Notes: a model not told the origin generated them from the sequence alone. Shown: positions 9,263 to 18,923, numbered from the stretch's first letter. The stretch: 64,000 nucleotides of DNA from Leucothrix mucor DSM 2157 (GCF_000419525.1 NZ_ATTE01000001.1:868001-932000), one strand, 5' to 3'. Translations and numbers: made by a program.

Positions 9263-10175
9263 ATGGATATCAAAACGCTAAAAAGCTTTATCACGGTGGC
9301 TAAGCATAAGAGCTTTTCGGAGGCTGCGCGTGAGTTGCATACCGTACAACCTGCGATCAGCCGTCACATTTCTTCGCTAGAAACTGAGCTGGGAGTGAGT
9401 TTGTTTAACCGTAACTCCCGCGATGTTGCCATTACGCCAGCAGGGGAGCAGTTACTCAAAGACGCCACTGCGATTTTAGCGCTCACTGCGCAAGCGAAAA
9501 CGCAGGTTAAGCGGGCGCATAATGGCCAAGTGGGTACGCTCAATATTGCCTATTTAAGCTCAGCGTGTTTAAGCTTTATGGCGACTTTGGTTCGTGCTTA
9601 TAAATCGCAGTTTCCGCAGGTGCATGTCACATTGTTTGAAATGACTGCGACCGAGCAGATTGAAGCGCTGAAAAATGAGCGGGTCGATATTGCGTTCTCA
9701 AGGCCATTGCCCAGCTCAATAGCCGATGAATTTACTAGCCACTGTATTTATACCGATACGCTGGTTGCCATCGTTAGCCAAAGCCATCAACTCGCCGATC
9801 AATCAGTCATTAATTTGGCGCAGTTAAAAGATGAGCTATTCATTATTTTTTAATCGCGATGAGGCACTGGGGCTTTTTGATGAGACGATTTTACTGTGTA
9901 AACAGGCGGGATTTTCGCCCAATATCACGAGCCAACCCAGACACATGCAAACATTGGTGACTGAGGTGGCTGCAGATTTAGGCGTCGCGATTGCGCCGTT
10001 CTGTGTCAGTAAATTATATAGCGAGGGCTGCCAGTTTATTGTGTTGGATAATGTGAGTACGCAAATCCCGCTGCAGATTCAGTATAAGCAAAATAACAAC
10101 AGCGCAACGGTCGATGCGTTTGTGAATATCGCACTTAATGCCAAGGCTGATATACAGCACAGCATGGCAATTTGA
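9263..10175 (+). pseudogene. LysR-family regulator, frameshifted in a T6 run
   Basis: The N-terminal HTH (FSEAARELHTVQPAISRHISSLETELG) and substrate-binding domain are those of a LysR-type regulator. The first frame ends at 9853 after ...LKDELFIIF; the remainder of the effector domain (NRDEALGLFDETILLC... ending 10175) continues in another frame. The break lies in a run of six T at 9846-9851. Removing one T joins the frames into a 303-residue protein, a normal LysR length. The gene diverges from the MFS exporter and was presumably its regulator. The shift may be a sequencing error, a recent mutation or, less likely, recoding at TTT-TAA. Confidence 0.85.
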
Positions 10176-10453
10176 TCATTGGCTGTTGTGTCAAATTGGA
10201 GAGACTGAGGCCTTAGCTTTGGTCTCGTATACCAGTCAGTATTTCATTGTAATACGGCATGTTTTTCAAGCGCCTCTTGGTTGTCTCTTCTGCCAGCTGA
10301 GTTTGGTAATGGCCAGCCTTGTCCTAAAAGTAGCAGCGGCTTTGCCATGTGCTATGCTTCCTTACTGCTCAGTGGCTCAATTGGCCTGTTGTTTTGATAC
10401 TCGAAACGACAAGCTTCTCCATCAAATAAGCAATCACCATAGGACGTTTAGAC

Positions 10454-12061
10454 ATGAAAAAAACCTCAATTTTTAAAGTCGCCGATCTACAGGATAGAAA
10501 GCCGGAACATGCTTTGATTGCCAATGTTGATCTGGTCATTGTGAAGTTTGATGAGGATATCTCGGTACTTTATGGCCGCTGTCTCCACCGTGGCGCGTTA
10601 ATGTCAGATGGTCATGTTCGCGGTAATAGTTTGATTTGTGGCGTTCATAACTGGGACTATCGAATGGATTCTGGCATTTCAGAATATGATCATTCAGAAG
10701 CCTTGCAGAAGTTTACCGCTTGGGTGGAGGGTGAGGAGCTGCTGGTCGATGAAGATGAAATTGCCGCATGGGCAGAAAAGAATCCTCAGCCATACAACCG
10801 CAATGCTTATCTCGGCCAATACGCGGACCTTGGGCACGCAACCGAAGAAGAGCCTTTTAATAAACTGATCCAGAAATATTCCAAAGAAGGCTTGTCTAAA
10901 ACAGGTCATCACGGCGTAGTTGAGTCAATGGGCGTTCCTCGCATCCAACTCCCCGATTGGGATGATATTCAATTAATTACCGCACAATTATACAAGCCAC
11001 CGCTACTTGATGATCATGAAGTCGGTACTGGTGTGATCATTGGTCCAAATGCTAAAAAACCGTTAAAGCTGGATATTCCATTGTTCGTTTCCGACATGAG
11101 CTATGGCGCACTCTCCGAGCCAGCTAAAGTCGCTCTTGCGATGGGGGCGGAGAATGCGGGTACAGGGATTTGCTCTGGCGAAGGCGGTATGTTGCCAGAA
11201 GAACAAGCGGCGAATTCACGCTACTTCTATGAGTTAGCCTCCGCTCGTTTCGGCTTTAGCTGGGATAAGCTGGACCATGTACAGGCCTTTCATTTTAAAG
11301 GCGGCCAAGGCGCTAAAACAGGCACGGGAGGGCATCTTCCTGGTTCGAAAGTAAAAGGTAAAATTGCTGAAGTTCGTGGTCTGGAGGAAGGGCAAGACGC
11401 GATCTCCCCATCGCGTTTCCCTGATTGGGACAGCGTTGAACAAATCAAAGAATTCGCGGATAAGGTGCGTGGGTATACCGGTGGCATTCACATTGGTTAC
11501 AAGCTTTCTGCGCAAAATATTGAGAAGGACATTGATGCCGCATTAGAGATTGGCGTTGATTACATTATTTTAGATGGTCGTGGCGGTGGTACTGGCGCAG
11601 CACCGGTTATTTTCAGAGACAATATCTCAGTTCCAACCATTCCTGCGCTGGCACGGGCACGTAAACACCTTGATGCTGCGGATAAGAATGTAACGTTAGT
11701 GATAACCGGTGGCCTCAGAAAGCCTGCCGACTTTATTAAAGCGATGGCATTAGGTACCGATGCGATTGCCGTTTCAAACTCGGCTATGCAAGCCATTGGC
11801 TGTATCGCGATGCGGGCCTGTAGCACGAATAACTGTCCGGTTGGAATTGCCACTCAAAAGCCGCACCTTGTTTCACGGATTGTTGTTGAGAAATCCGCGC
11901 AGCAGCTGACTAATTTCTTTGATGCATCGGTTGAGTTAATGCAAGTGATGGCGCGTGCTTGTGGGCATGATCATCTATCAAAGTTTTGCCATGATGATCT
12001 GACGACATGGAAGAAAGATATGAGTGAGATTTCAGGTGTTCGTTTTGGTGGGGTTGGGTAA
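10454..12061 (+). CDS. Rieske domain fused to glutamate synthase-type FMN domain
   Basis: A two-part redox enzyme of 535 aa. The N-terminal 105 residues form a Rieske [2Fe-2S] domain with ligands C43-x-H45 (CLH) and C62-x2-H65 (CGVH). From about residue 150 the protein is the FMN-binding, (beta/alpha)8 domain of glutamate synthase, with SDMSYGALSEPAK, the glycine-rich GGQGAKTGTGGHLPG, GGGTGAAP, and the cysteine cluster CSTNNCPVGIATQ that in GltB binds a 3Fe-4S centre. The amidotransferase and GXGXG domains of GltB are absent, so this is not a complete glutamate synthase; the physiological reaction is unknown. It stands alone, with no GltD-like partner nearby. Confidence 0.8.
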   Translation: MKKTSIFKVADLQDRKPEHALIANVDLVIVKFDEDISVLYGRCLHRGALMSDGHVRGNSLICGVHNWDYRMDSGISEYDHSEALQKFTAWVEGEELLVDEDEIAAWAEKNPQPYNRNAYLGQYADLGHATEEEPFNKLIQKYSKEGLSKTGHHGVVESMGVPRIQLPDWDDIQLITAQLYKPPLLDDHEVGTGVIIGPNAKKPLKLDIPLFVSDMSYGALSEPAKVALAMGAENAGTGICSGEGGMLPEEQAANSRYFYELASARFGFSWDKLDHVQAFHFKGGQGAKTGTGGHLPGSKVKGKIAEVRGLEEGQDAISPSRFPDWDSVEQIKEFADKVRGYTGGIHIGYKLSAQNIEKDIDAALEIGVDYIILDGRGGGTGAAPVIFRDNISVPTIPALARARKHLDAADKNVTLVITGGLRKPADFIKAMALGTDAIAVSNSAMQAIGCIAMRACSTNNCPVGIATQKPHLVSRIVVEKSAQQLTNFFDASVELMQVMARACGHDHLSKFCHDDLTTWKKDMSEISGVRFGGVG

Positions 12062-12186
12062 TTTATTCAAGTGGGGCTACAGATATTGCCAAGCCTATGT
12101 AGCAACTATGCGCGGCGTAATCTGGCGTTGACTCCAGCGAGTTTGCGTGATGCCATGCGTGAGACTGTTCATGTGCTTGCTACACG

Positions 12187-12675
12187 TTATGGGCAGGATA
12201 ACAACTGAAAACCCTCGCTTTCAAGCGGTGCTTCGAAGAATGTGGTGATGTGCTTAAACACTGCTTCAGTGTTGAACTGTGCTCGCTCCGGTTGTTCCTT
12301 GCGGCGTTTGGCAATCTGAGATAAACATTGCTCGTTACTTACGTTTATAAAAACAAGCTCATGTTCACACGCAATCTCATCACAAAGTTGCTTAAACCAT
12401 TTTCTTTGTCTGACTGTATTCGCGGGGAAGTCCATAACCACGTTGGTGCCTGTTTTTAGGATACTTTGAACATGCGATTTCACTAGCGGCTTGATTATCG
12501 CAGAGTACTTTAGGTAATCTTCAAAGGTGTTAATTTGCTTGGGATAGAGTGCTGAAAGCCAATCATCCTCGGATAACAGAACGGCATTTTTCTCAGCTGA
12601 TAAGGCTTTCGATTTTGTGGACTTTCCTGCGCCCATTTTTCCGCAAAAGAAGGTCAATGTTCCTAAGTTGCTCAT
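12187..12675 (-). CDS. P-loop kinase-like ATPase (AAA_33/zeta type)
   Basis: A small (162 aa) P-loop NTPase with Walker A GKMGAGKST at residues 12-20, followed by a Asp-rich SEDDWL motif and VVMDFPANTVRQR, an arrangement seen in the ATP-dependent small-molecule kinases annotated as AAA family or zeta-toxin-like. The ATG at 12675 is preferred over a TTG eight codons upstream because it begins just before the P-loop strand. The substrate is unknown, and no antitoxin-like neighbour exists, so a toxin role is not supported. Confidence 0.65.
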   Translation of the reverse strand: MSNLGTLTFFCGKMGAGKSTKSKALSAEKNAVLLSEDDWLSALYPKQINTFEDYLKYSAIIKPLVKSHVQSILKTGTNVVMDFPANTVRQRKWFKQLCDEIACEHELVFINVSNEQCLSQIAKRRKEQPERAQFNTEAVFKHITTFFEAPLESEGFQLLSCP

Positions 12676-12908
12676 GATTTGTTCTCGTGTAATAGCCAAC
12701 TTCAGAGGGCTAGTTGATTAGGTTACCTGCACAAACTGCTCAATACCAAGACTGAAATACAGCTCAGCCGAGCAATTTGATGATTGGTCATCGGCTGCAT
12801 GCACTGCGTTCAAATTCGTTTATACTCGCACGCCTGTAACTGCCGTTGCTTGCATCAGCAAGCCTTATGTGTCGGCATCAATTTAATAATTAACATAAGC
12901 CATTAACA

Positions 12909-13811
12909 ATGAAAGAAAACATTTCCAACTTCATCAAGGGCCTGGCCATGGGCGCGGCGAACGTAATCCCTGGCGTTTCAGGTGGCACAGTGGCGCTTGT
13001 CACCGGTATCTACGAGCGCTTAATCAACGCACTCAAATCCTGTGATCTGACAGCTTTAAAACTGTTATTCGCCAGAGATTTTAAGGGTGCATGGAAGCAT
13101 GTTGATGGTGCTTTCTTATCGGCAATACTTGGCGGCGTGGCGGTCAGTATTATTAGTTTAGCCAAAGTGCTTGAATACCTGCTAGGAAATTTCGAAGTGC
13201 TGACCATGGCATTTTTCTTTGGACTCATCGCGGTGTCTGTCGTTAGTGTTGGTCGCACAGTCAAGCGCTGGGGTGCAGTCTCTTTACTCGCGCTAGTGGT
13301 CGGAACGATATTAGCCGCAAGTGTTGCGATGCTGGCACCAGCTGGTGAAAATGCTAACGCTGGCTATCTTTTTGTCTGTGGCGTTGTGGCCATTTGCTCA
13401 ATGATCTTACCCGGCTTATCCGGTTCCTTCGTGCTGATTATTATGGGTAACTACGCGCTGGTACTGGGTGCGATAGGGCGCTTTGATATGGGTATTTTAT
13501 TGCCGATGGCATTGGGCTGTGGCTTGGGTCTGCTTGCCTTTGCGCATCTTTTGGGCTGGGTTTATGAGAAGTTTCATGATCAAACCGTTGCATTGATGAC
13601 TGGGTTTATCCTTGGCTCTCTCGCCATTGTTTGGCCATGGAAGCAGGCATTAACCGAAGTGGTGGTTCGCGAAGGTAAGGCAGACAAAATCATTACGACC
13701 GGTTATGAATGGTTTGGTCCCACGCTGAGCGATAACTCAACGCTAATGGCGCTGGGTTTGATGGTCGTTGGTGGCGTGATGGTGTGGGGTATGGAGAAGG
13801 TCTCAAAGTAG
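12909..13811 (+). CDS. DUF368 / PopT polyprenyl-phosphate transporter
   Basis: Polytopic inner-membrane protein of 300 aa. The DUF368 signature is clear at the N-terminus (GLAMGAANVIPGVSGGTVALVTGIYERL) and repeated in inverted form in the middle (SMILPGLSGSFVLIIMGNY), as expected for this internally duplicated family. Members were shown to recycle undecaprenyl phosphate across the membrane (PopT), supporting cell-wall and surface-glycan synthesis. It stands alone between the P-loop gene and the histidine kinase. Confidence 0.88.
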   Translation: MKENISNFIKGLAMGAANVIPGVSGGTVALVTGIYERLINALKSCDLTALKLLFARDFKGAWKHVDGAFLSAILGGVAVSIISLAKVLEYLLGNFEVLTMAFFFGLIAVSVVSVGRTVKRWGAVSLLALVVGTILAASVAMLAPAGENANAGYLFVCGVVAICSMILPGLSGSFVLIIMGNYALVLGAIGRFDMGILLPMALGCGLGLLAFAHLLGWVYEKFHDQTVALMTGFILGSLAIVWPWKQALTEVVVREGKADKIITTGYEWFGPTLSDNSTLMALGLMVVGGVMVWGMEKVSK

Positions 13812-13965
13812 GTTGCGGATGCCGTGGCTAATATAAAGGCTGTGTGATTTCACTTTGGATGAAATCTAGCCTAATGGTTGTTACACAGTAATACGGCATT
13901 TAGTTGGGCCATTGCGCGACCTGAGCTAGAATGGCGGCATCATCGCCGCCATTTTGGTTATAACA

Positions 13966-16056
13966 ATGTCAATAATCACCAAGCTCCGCAAAAATGTCCG
14001 CTACAAGCTGCTATTTCTCGTCTTAACGCCCATCGTTTTGGTGATTCCGCTGGCCGTCGGCAGTGCGATTTATTGGGGTCACAATCTCACTTACGAGCAG
14101 CTTTACATCAAGGTCAACACCGACCTCAGCGTCTCGAAAAATGTTTTCCAGCGCTTGCAAAGTGATTATCAACGCCAGCTGGAGCGCTTTGCCGAGTCCT
14201 ATGCCTTTCGCGAAGCGTGGGATAAAGGCAACAAAGCCAGCATTCAGGCGCAGCTTGATGAGCTCAAATCCAGCGGCGACTTTGCCTATCTCTTATTTAA
14301 CGAAGCTTATCGCTATACCGAAACCGATTCACAGATAAAAGTGAATCTCGGGCGGCCCTCAAAACTGCGCGATCAGGCATTGCTGGGGCAGGCCGGAACC
14401 AGTATCGAAGTGTTTTCGCCAGAGGATTTGCAAGCCTTAGATCCTGAGCTGGCCGACAGTATTCATTTGCCTCTACTTGATACGCCATACGCCGCTCCCT
14501 CAGAGCGCACTTTTGAAGATCGCGCGATGATCATTCGCATTGCCTATCCGGTCAAAGATACCGACGGCAAAGTACGTGCAGTGCTGGATGCGGGCGTGCT
14601 ACTCAATGGCAACTTTGGTCTGGTGGATGCCATTCGCGATCTGGTTTACGGGCCGGGTAGTTTGCCTAAAGACAGCCTTGGTACCGTGACGATTTTTCTG
14701 GATGATGTGCGCATTTCCACCAATGTGCCGCTGCGCCCCGGTGAGCGTGCGCTGGGTACGCGGGTATCCGAAGTGGTTCGCGACCATGTATTGAGCCGTG
14801 GTGATAATTGGATTAACCGTGCTTTTGTGGTGAATGACTGGTATATCTCCGGTTACACCCCGATTTTGGATACCGATGGCCAGCGTATCGGCATCCTTTA
14901 TGCGGGCTATTTGGAAGCGCCATTTCGCAATGATTTATGGAAAGCTATTTTTGCGCTGATTCTGTTGTTGTTTATTCTGCTTACGCTCTCCATGCTGCTG
15001 TCGTTTTACAGCGCTAAATCGATTTTCAAACCCTTGGAGCGCCTGACCGGTGTGATGAATGTGATCCGTAGCGGAAAGCAAGCACGGGTCGGAGCCGTAG
15101 CGTCGCAAGATGAGATTGCCGAGCTGGCACGTGAGTTTGATTCGATGCTGGATCTGCTGCAGCAACGTAATCAGGAAGTGCAAAGCTGGGCGGCGGAGCT
15201 GGAAAGTAAAGTCGACCGCCGCACCAATGAACTCACCCGTAAAAATGAAGATTTAAGCCGAACCATTCAGGTGCTTAGCCAAACCCGTCGCAAACTCGTA
15301 GTCGCTGAAAAGCTGGCCGCATTGGGTGAGCTAACGGCGGGCGTGGCGCATGAAATCAATAATCCTGCTGCGGTGATTCTAGGCAATATGGACATCCTCA
15401 GCGCGATACTCGGTGATCAGGCCAAGCCGGTTCAGCATGAAATTGATCTGGTGATTGAACAGATTTACCGGATTCGGGAGATCTTAAATAACCTGCTGCA
15501 ATACGCTCGCCCCGGGACTTATTCCGCGCAATTAGAATCGGTCGATGCCAATCAGGTGGTGAAGCAAACCTTCCAGCTGGTTGAGCATTTACGCACCCAA
15601 AAGCGCTTCGAACTAAAGGCTGACTATAACGCCACACGCCTGATTGAAATTAATCCTCATGAGCTGCAGCAAGTGCTGGTAAACCTGATTCGTAATGCAG
15701 TGCATGCGGTAGAGGCGAGCGATGGCTTAATCGAAGTGAGCACCCGCGATTGGCAGGATAAAGGCATCGCGATTGAGGTTAAGGATAATGGCGCGGGCAT
15801 TCCTGATGAGCAGCTGGATAAGATTTTTAATCCGTTTTTTACCACGAAACAGCAAGCGGAGAATCAGGGGACAGGGCTGGGGCTGTCACTCAGTTATAGC
15901 CTGATGCATCGCTATGGCGGGAGTATTAGCGTGTCTTCAAAGCAGGGTGTGGAGACGGTGTTTACCATCTGGCTATTGTGCAAGCCGAAAATGATTGAGG
16001 ATGAGCAGGAGCTTATCGAGCAGCTGGTGGAGATCGAGCAATCACAAGGTAAATAG
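13966..16056 (+). CDS. Membrane sensor histidine kinase with Cache domain
   Basis: Orphan two-component sensor of about 696 aa. TM1 lies near residues 16-36, a large extracytoplasmic Cache-type domain spans about 40-325 (ends ...GILYAGYLEAPFR), and TM2 near 330-352 is followed by HAMP, a short coiled coil, a HisKA domain with phospho-acceptor AHEINNPAAVILGNMD, and an HATPase domain with N box NLIRNAVHAV, G1 DNGAGIP, and G2 GTGLGLSLSYSL. The NtrB-like HisKA type usually partners sigma-54 response regulators, so the orphan regulator at 1550 is a possible partner 11 kb away (inference). ATG at 13966 is preferred to a TTG four codons earlier. Confidence 0.9.
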   Translation: MSIITKLRKNVRYKLLFLVLTPIVLVIPLAVGSAIYWGHNLTYEQLYIKVNTDLSVSKNVFQRLQSDYQRQLERFAESYAFREAWDKGNKASIQAQLDELKSSGDFAYLLFNEAYRYTETDSQIKVNLGRPSKLRDQALLGQAGTSIEVFSPEDLQALDPELADSIHLPLLDTPYAAPSERTFEDRAMIIRIAYPVKDTDGKVRAVLDAGVLLNGNFGLVDAIRDLVYGPGSLPKDSLGTVTIFLDDVRISTNVPLRPGERALGTRVSEVVRDHVLSRGDNWINRAFVVNDWYISGYTPILDTDGQRIGILYAGYLEAPFRNDLWKAIFALILLLFILLTLSMLLSFYSAKSIFKPLERLTGVMNVIRSGKQARVGAVASQDEIAELAREFDSMLDLLQQRNQEVQSWAAELESKVDRRTNELTRKNEDLSRTIQVLSQTRRKLVVAEKLAALGELTAGVAHEINNPAAVILGNMDILSAILGDQAKPVQHEIDLVIEQIYRIREILNNLLQYARPGTYSAQLESVDANQVVKQTFQLVEHLRTQKRFELKADYNATRLIEINPHELQQVLVNLIRNAVHAVEASDGLIEVSTRDWQDKGIAIEVKDNGAGIPDEQLDKIFNPFFTTKQQAENQGTGLGLSLSYSLMHRYGGSISVSSKQGVETVFTIWLLCKPKMIEDEQELIEQLVEIEQSQGK

Positions 16057-16284
16057 GCATTGCAGCTAGTTGGAATTGAGCAGTTGCAGGGTAAATAAGG
16101 TCAAGTAGGGATTACTGCTGAACAGGTGATGTTGTTAAGTGATGTAGCGATGGCAAAGAATACGATGCTAAGAAAGTAAGTCCCTGATTGGTAGGCCATC
16201 TCGCGTCGGTCTGGTACTCTAGCGCCTCTGAATAATCGGGCTATTAACGGCTCGATTCAACTGCGAGCGGCAAGCGAAACTGAT

Positions 16285-16821
16285 ATGGCTATTAAACCAA
16301 CAATATACAAAGCGAGAATTTCACTCTCTGATCTTGAGCGTGATTATTATGATTCGGTCAGCCTGACCATTGCACAACATCCTTCTGAGACGCTGGAGCG
16401 CATGATGGTGCGGGTGCTGGCGTACTGCATCAATGCGCAGGAAGATTTGGAATTCACCAAAGGGCTGGAGGAAGTGGAAGAGCCAGACCTTTGGGTGCGC
16501 ACTATGGACGAGCAAACGGCGCTGTGGATTGATGTCGGTGAGCCATCGTTTGATCGTATCAAAAAAGCCACCAACCGTGCCCGTGCGGTGAAAGTGTACA
16601 GCTTTAATACCAAGTCCGATGTTTGGTGGTCGCAGGGCGAAGCCAAATTCAGCCGCTTAAATGCCTCTTTCTACCGTTTCCCATGGGCCAGTATTGAAGC
16701 ATTGGCTGCCTTAGTTCAGCGCACCATGGATTTGTCGGTGACCATCACTGGCGATTCAGCCTATATCGCAGCAGATGGCGGCGAGGTAGAAGTGTCGTGG
16801 GAAGTACTACAGACTAAATAA
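16285..16821 (+). CDS. yaeQ: YaeQ family protein
   Basis: YaeQ-family protein of 178 aa with a PD-(D/E)XK-like fold; the sequence matches the family from MAIKPTIYKARISLSDLERDYY through ERMMVRVLAYCIN, LWIDVGEPSFDRIKKA and VYSFNTKSDVWW. The E. coli homologue was first found as a suppressor of an rfaH defect, but a biochemical role is not established. The downstream MFS gene starts 30 bases after the stop, so the two probably form an operon. Confidence 0.92.
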   Translation: MAIKPTIYKARISLSDLERDYYDSVSLTIAQHPSETLERMMVRVLAYCINAQEDLEFTKGLEEVEEPDLWVRTMDEQTALWIDVGEPSFDRIKKATNRARAVKVYSFNTKSDVWWSQGEAKFSRLNASFYRFPWASIEALAALVQRTMDLSVTITGDSAYIAADGGEVEVSWEVLQTK

Positions 16822-16851
16822 CTCCGCTTAAAAATTCAAGGATTGAGACCC

Positions 16852-18180
16852 ATGCAAGATTACAAACAAAAGCCTCTAATCGAAAATTTGTACAATCGGG
16901 TGACCGGCGATGAAGATGCCCGGGTTTGTAAGGATATCCCTGAGTCGGCCTGTAATGATCAGCCGCGCAATTTCTTCGCCTATCTGATCGCCAATGCGCT
17001 GAGTAAGGTGGCGGATGAAATTGCCAGCGCCAAACTCATCATCCCGTGGGTATTTGGGATGCTGAGTGTGCCGGCGATTTTTACCGGATTTCTGGTGCCG
17101 ATTCGTGAGGGTGGGGTGCTCATTCCGCAGCTGCTGATTGCGGCGCTGGTGCGTAAAATGCCAGTCCGCAAATATGTCTGGTTGCTGGGGGCCTTGCTCT
17201 CCGCGCTCAGCTTATTTGGCATGGCCTATGCGGCGGTCGCGTTTGAAGGGACCGCTGCGGGTTTTGCGATTCTCTCAATGTTGGTGGTGTTTAGTTTATC
17301 GCGCGGCTTGTGCTCAGTGTCGGCCAAAGATGTGCTGGGTAAAACGGTATCGAAAAGCCGCCGTGGCGCGCTAATGGGTTGGAGTACCAGTATTTCCGGC
17401 ATTGCGGTGCTATTGCTGGGCTTGTGGATGGGCACTGTTGATCTCGCCAATTCTGGCATGTCGATCTTCGCAGGTTTTCTCATCGCTGGCGGGGTGTTTT
17501 GGATTATCGCCACGCTGGTTTTTGCCACCATTATCGAGCAGCCGGGCGCTACCGAAGGCGGTGGCAATGCCATTAGTGTAGCCGTCAAACAGCTCCAATT
17601 ACTTAAAACCGATATTCCTTTTCGCAAGTTTGTCACGGCTCGTGCTTTGCTGTTATCCGTGGCTTTAGCTCAGCCATTTTATGTGTTGATCGTGCATGAC
17701 AATGTCGATGGCAATTTGCTGGGCTTAGGTGCGCTGATTATTGCTAATGGTTTGGCCAGTAGTTTATCTGCGCCGTTTTGGGGCTATATGGGCGATAAAT
17801 CCAGTAAGCGGGTAATGGCAATTGCTACGGTTGGCAGCGGTTTGCTGGGGATTTTTACCTATATCGCGCTGCTGGGTGAGTGGCAATGGGTGATCAATGA
17901 GTATGGCTTTGCGATGATTTTCCTCGTGCTGAATGTGATGCATGGCGGTGCGCGCTTGGGCCGTAAAGTGTATTTGGTGGATATGGCCACTGGCGAAAAT
18001 CGGGCGGCTTATGTGGCGGTATCCAATACGGTGATTGGGTTGTTGATGCTGGTGGGCGGCTTAGTGGGCTTGATTAGTGATTGGTTTGGGCCTGGGTTTA
18101 CGGTGCTGATGCTGGCGCTGGTTTCTTTGTATGCGGCGTTTTATGTGAAGTATTTGCCGGATGTGAGTGAGCCGTCATAG
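16852..18180 (+). CDS. MFS transporter
   Basis: Twelve-helix major facilitator protein of 442 aa. An N-terminal cytoplasmic stretch of about 40 residues precedes the first helix (WVFGMLSVPAIFTGFL). Charged loop motifs (RKMPVRKYV, KTVSKSRRGALMGW, GYMGDKSSKRVM) mark the pseudo-repeats. The ATG at 16852 has AAGGA nine bases upstream; a TTG nine bases earlier is less likely. It follows yaeQ closely. No substrate clue is visible. Confidence 0.8.
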   Translation: MQDYKQKPLIENLYNRVTGDEDARVCKDIPESACNDQPRNFFAYLIANALSKVADEIASAKLIIPWVFGMLSVPAIFTGFLVPIREGGVLIPQLLIAALVRKMPVRKYVWLLGALLSALSLFGMAYAAVAFEGTAAGFAILSMLVVFSLSRGLCSVSAKDVLGKTVSKSRRGALMGWSTSISGIAVLLLGLWMGTVDLANSGMSIFAGFLIAGGVFWIIATLVFATIIEQPGATEGGGNAISVAVKQLQLLKTDIPFRKFVTARALLLSVALAQPFYVLIVHDNVDGNLLGLGALIIANGLASSLSAPFWGYMGDKSSKRVMAIATVGSGLLGIFTYIALLGEWQWVINEYGFAMIFLVLNVMHGGARLGRKVYLVDMATGENRAAYVAVSNTVIGLLMLVGGLVGLISDWFGPGFTVLMLALVSLYAAFYVKYLPDVSEPS

Positions 18181-18190
18181 TGGTGTCGCT

Positions 18191-18265
18191 CCAAGCTCAG
18201 TATTAAATTCTCTTCGCCGACTCGCTACGCTCGTAAGGACTGCGATAATTTAATACTGAGCTTGG
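18191..18265. repeat. Covarying hairpin repeat, copy 1
   Basis: A perfect 19-bp inverted repeat (18191-18209 with 18247-18265) encloses a 37-base core containing TCTTCG.CGACTCGC and GCTCGTAAGG. A second copy with the same core but base-paired substitutions in its arms lies at 18924-18998. It sits just after the MFS stop and before the 3' end of the GyrI-like gene, so it could act as a bidirectional terminator, but there is no U-tract. Confidence 0.75.
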
Positions 18266-18322
18266 GACTCGTTGGGTGGGAGGATCGGTGGTGCTTCTGA
18301 TTTTGTGTGGGCGGAGGTGCGA

Positions 18323-18796
18323 TTACTCTAGCAGTAGGTAGATGTCTGTTATTTGATCTTGTTCTGGGGCTTCGGAGGATAGGGTGACGTATTGGAAGAA
18401 GGCTGGGAAGTCTCTTGGTAGTTCGCCGCTTTCGGGTAGCCATGTGCTGTAGAGGTAGCGAATTTTGTCGTCTAGTTTGCTGTGTGGGCCGATGTGTCGA
18501 TGTTTGGCGCAGCGTCCGCCGGGGATGGTTTTGTTGATGATGCCGTGGTCGTTTTCGGCGACGATTGCTTGTACTTCACCGCAGATGTCGAAGCGGAATT
18601 TGGCGGGGTCGGTGGTGGCTGGGTCATCGTAGGCGATGCCGAAGCTTTTGCTGCTGGCGATGGGGGATAGGCCGGTTGCTTTGCGCCATGCGATGAATTT
18701 GTTGACGGAATTGTTCACGAGGTCTGCAGGGCCACGGTGTTCTAGTACGGCGACTTTGGTTGGTTCGAGACGGGTGATTTCTATGTCGATGGTCAT
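18323..18796 (-). CDS. GyrI-like / AraC effector-binding domain protein
   Basis: A stand-alone GyrI-like small-molecule-binding domain (157 aa, SbmC/GyrI superfamily). The start IDIEITRLEPTKVAVLEHRGP, the middle SFGIAYDDPATTDPAKFRFDICGEV, and the C-terminal FPAFFQYVT are the usual landmarks. Relatives either inhibit gyrase or bind and hydrolyse small molecules. There is no DNA-binding domain. The gene is flanked on both sides by copies of the hairpin repeat at 18191 and 18924. Confidence 0.82.
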   Translation of the reverse strand: MTIDIEITRLEPTKVAVLEHRGPADLVNNSVNKFIAWRKATGLSPIASSKSFGIAYDDPATTDPAKFRFDICGEVQAIVAENDHGIINKTIPGGRCAKHRHIGPHSKLDDKIRYLYSTWLPESGELPRDFPAFFQYVTLSSEAPEQDQITDIYLLLE

Positions 18797-18923
18797 GGTT
18801 ATTCCTTTGTGGGGAAAGTGCTTGTGTTTGGGGCAGGCTCGTTAGTCTGTGCCTTTTTGAATACGGAGTATTGTGCCTTGTTCGGAAGGGTAGGTCTTGG
18901 CCGTTATTGTGATTTTTGCGGTT

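Noticed and set aside
10138-10476. Plus-strand open frame of 112 codons between the LysR relic and the Rieske fusion
   Set aside because: It runs into the Rieske gene in another frame, has no ribosome-binding site, and its Cys/Leu-rich translation matches no family I know.
12187-12675. Zeta-toxin/epsilon-antitoxin system
   Set aside because: The P-loop protein resembles zeta-like kinases, but there is no small antitoxin gene adjacent and it is shorter than usual zeta toxins.
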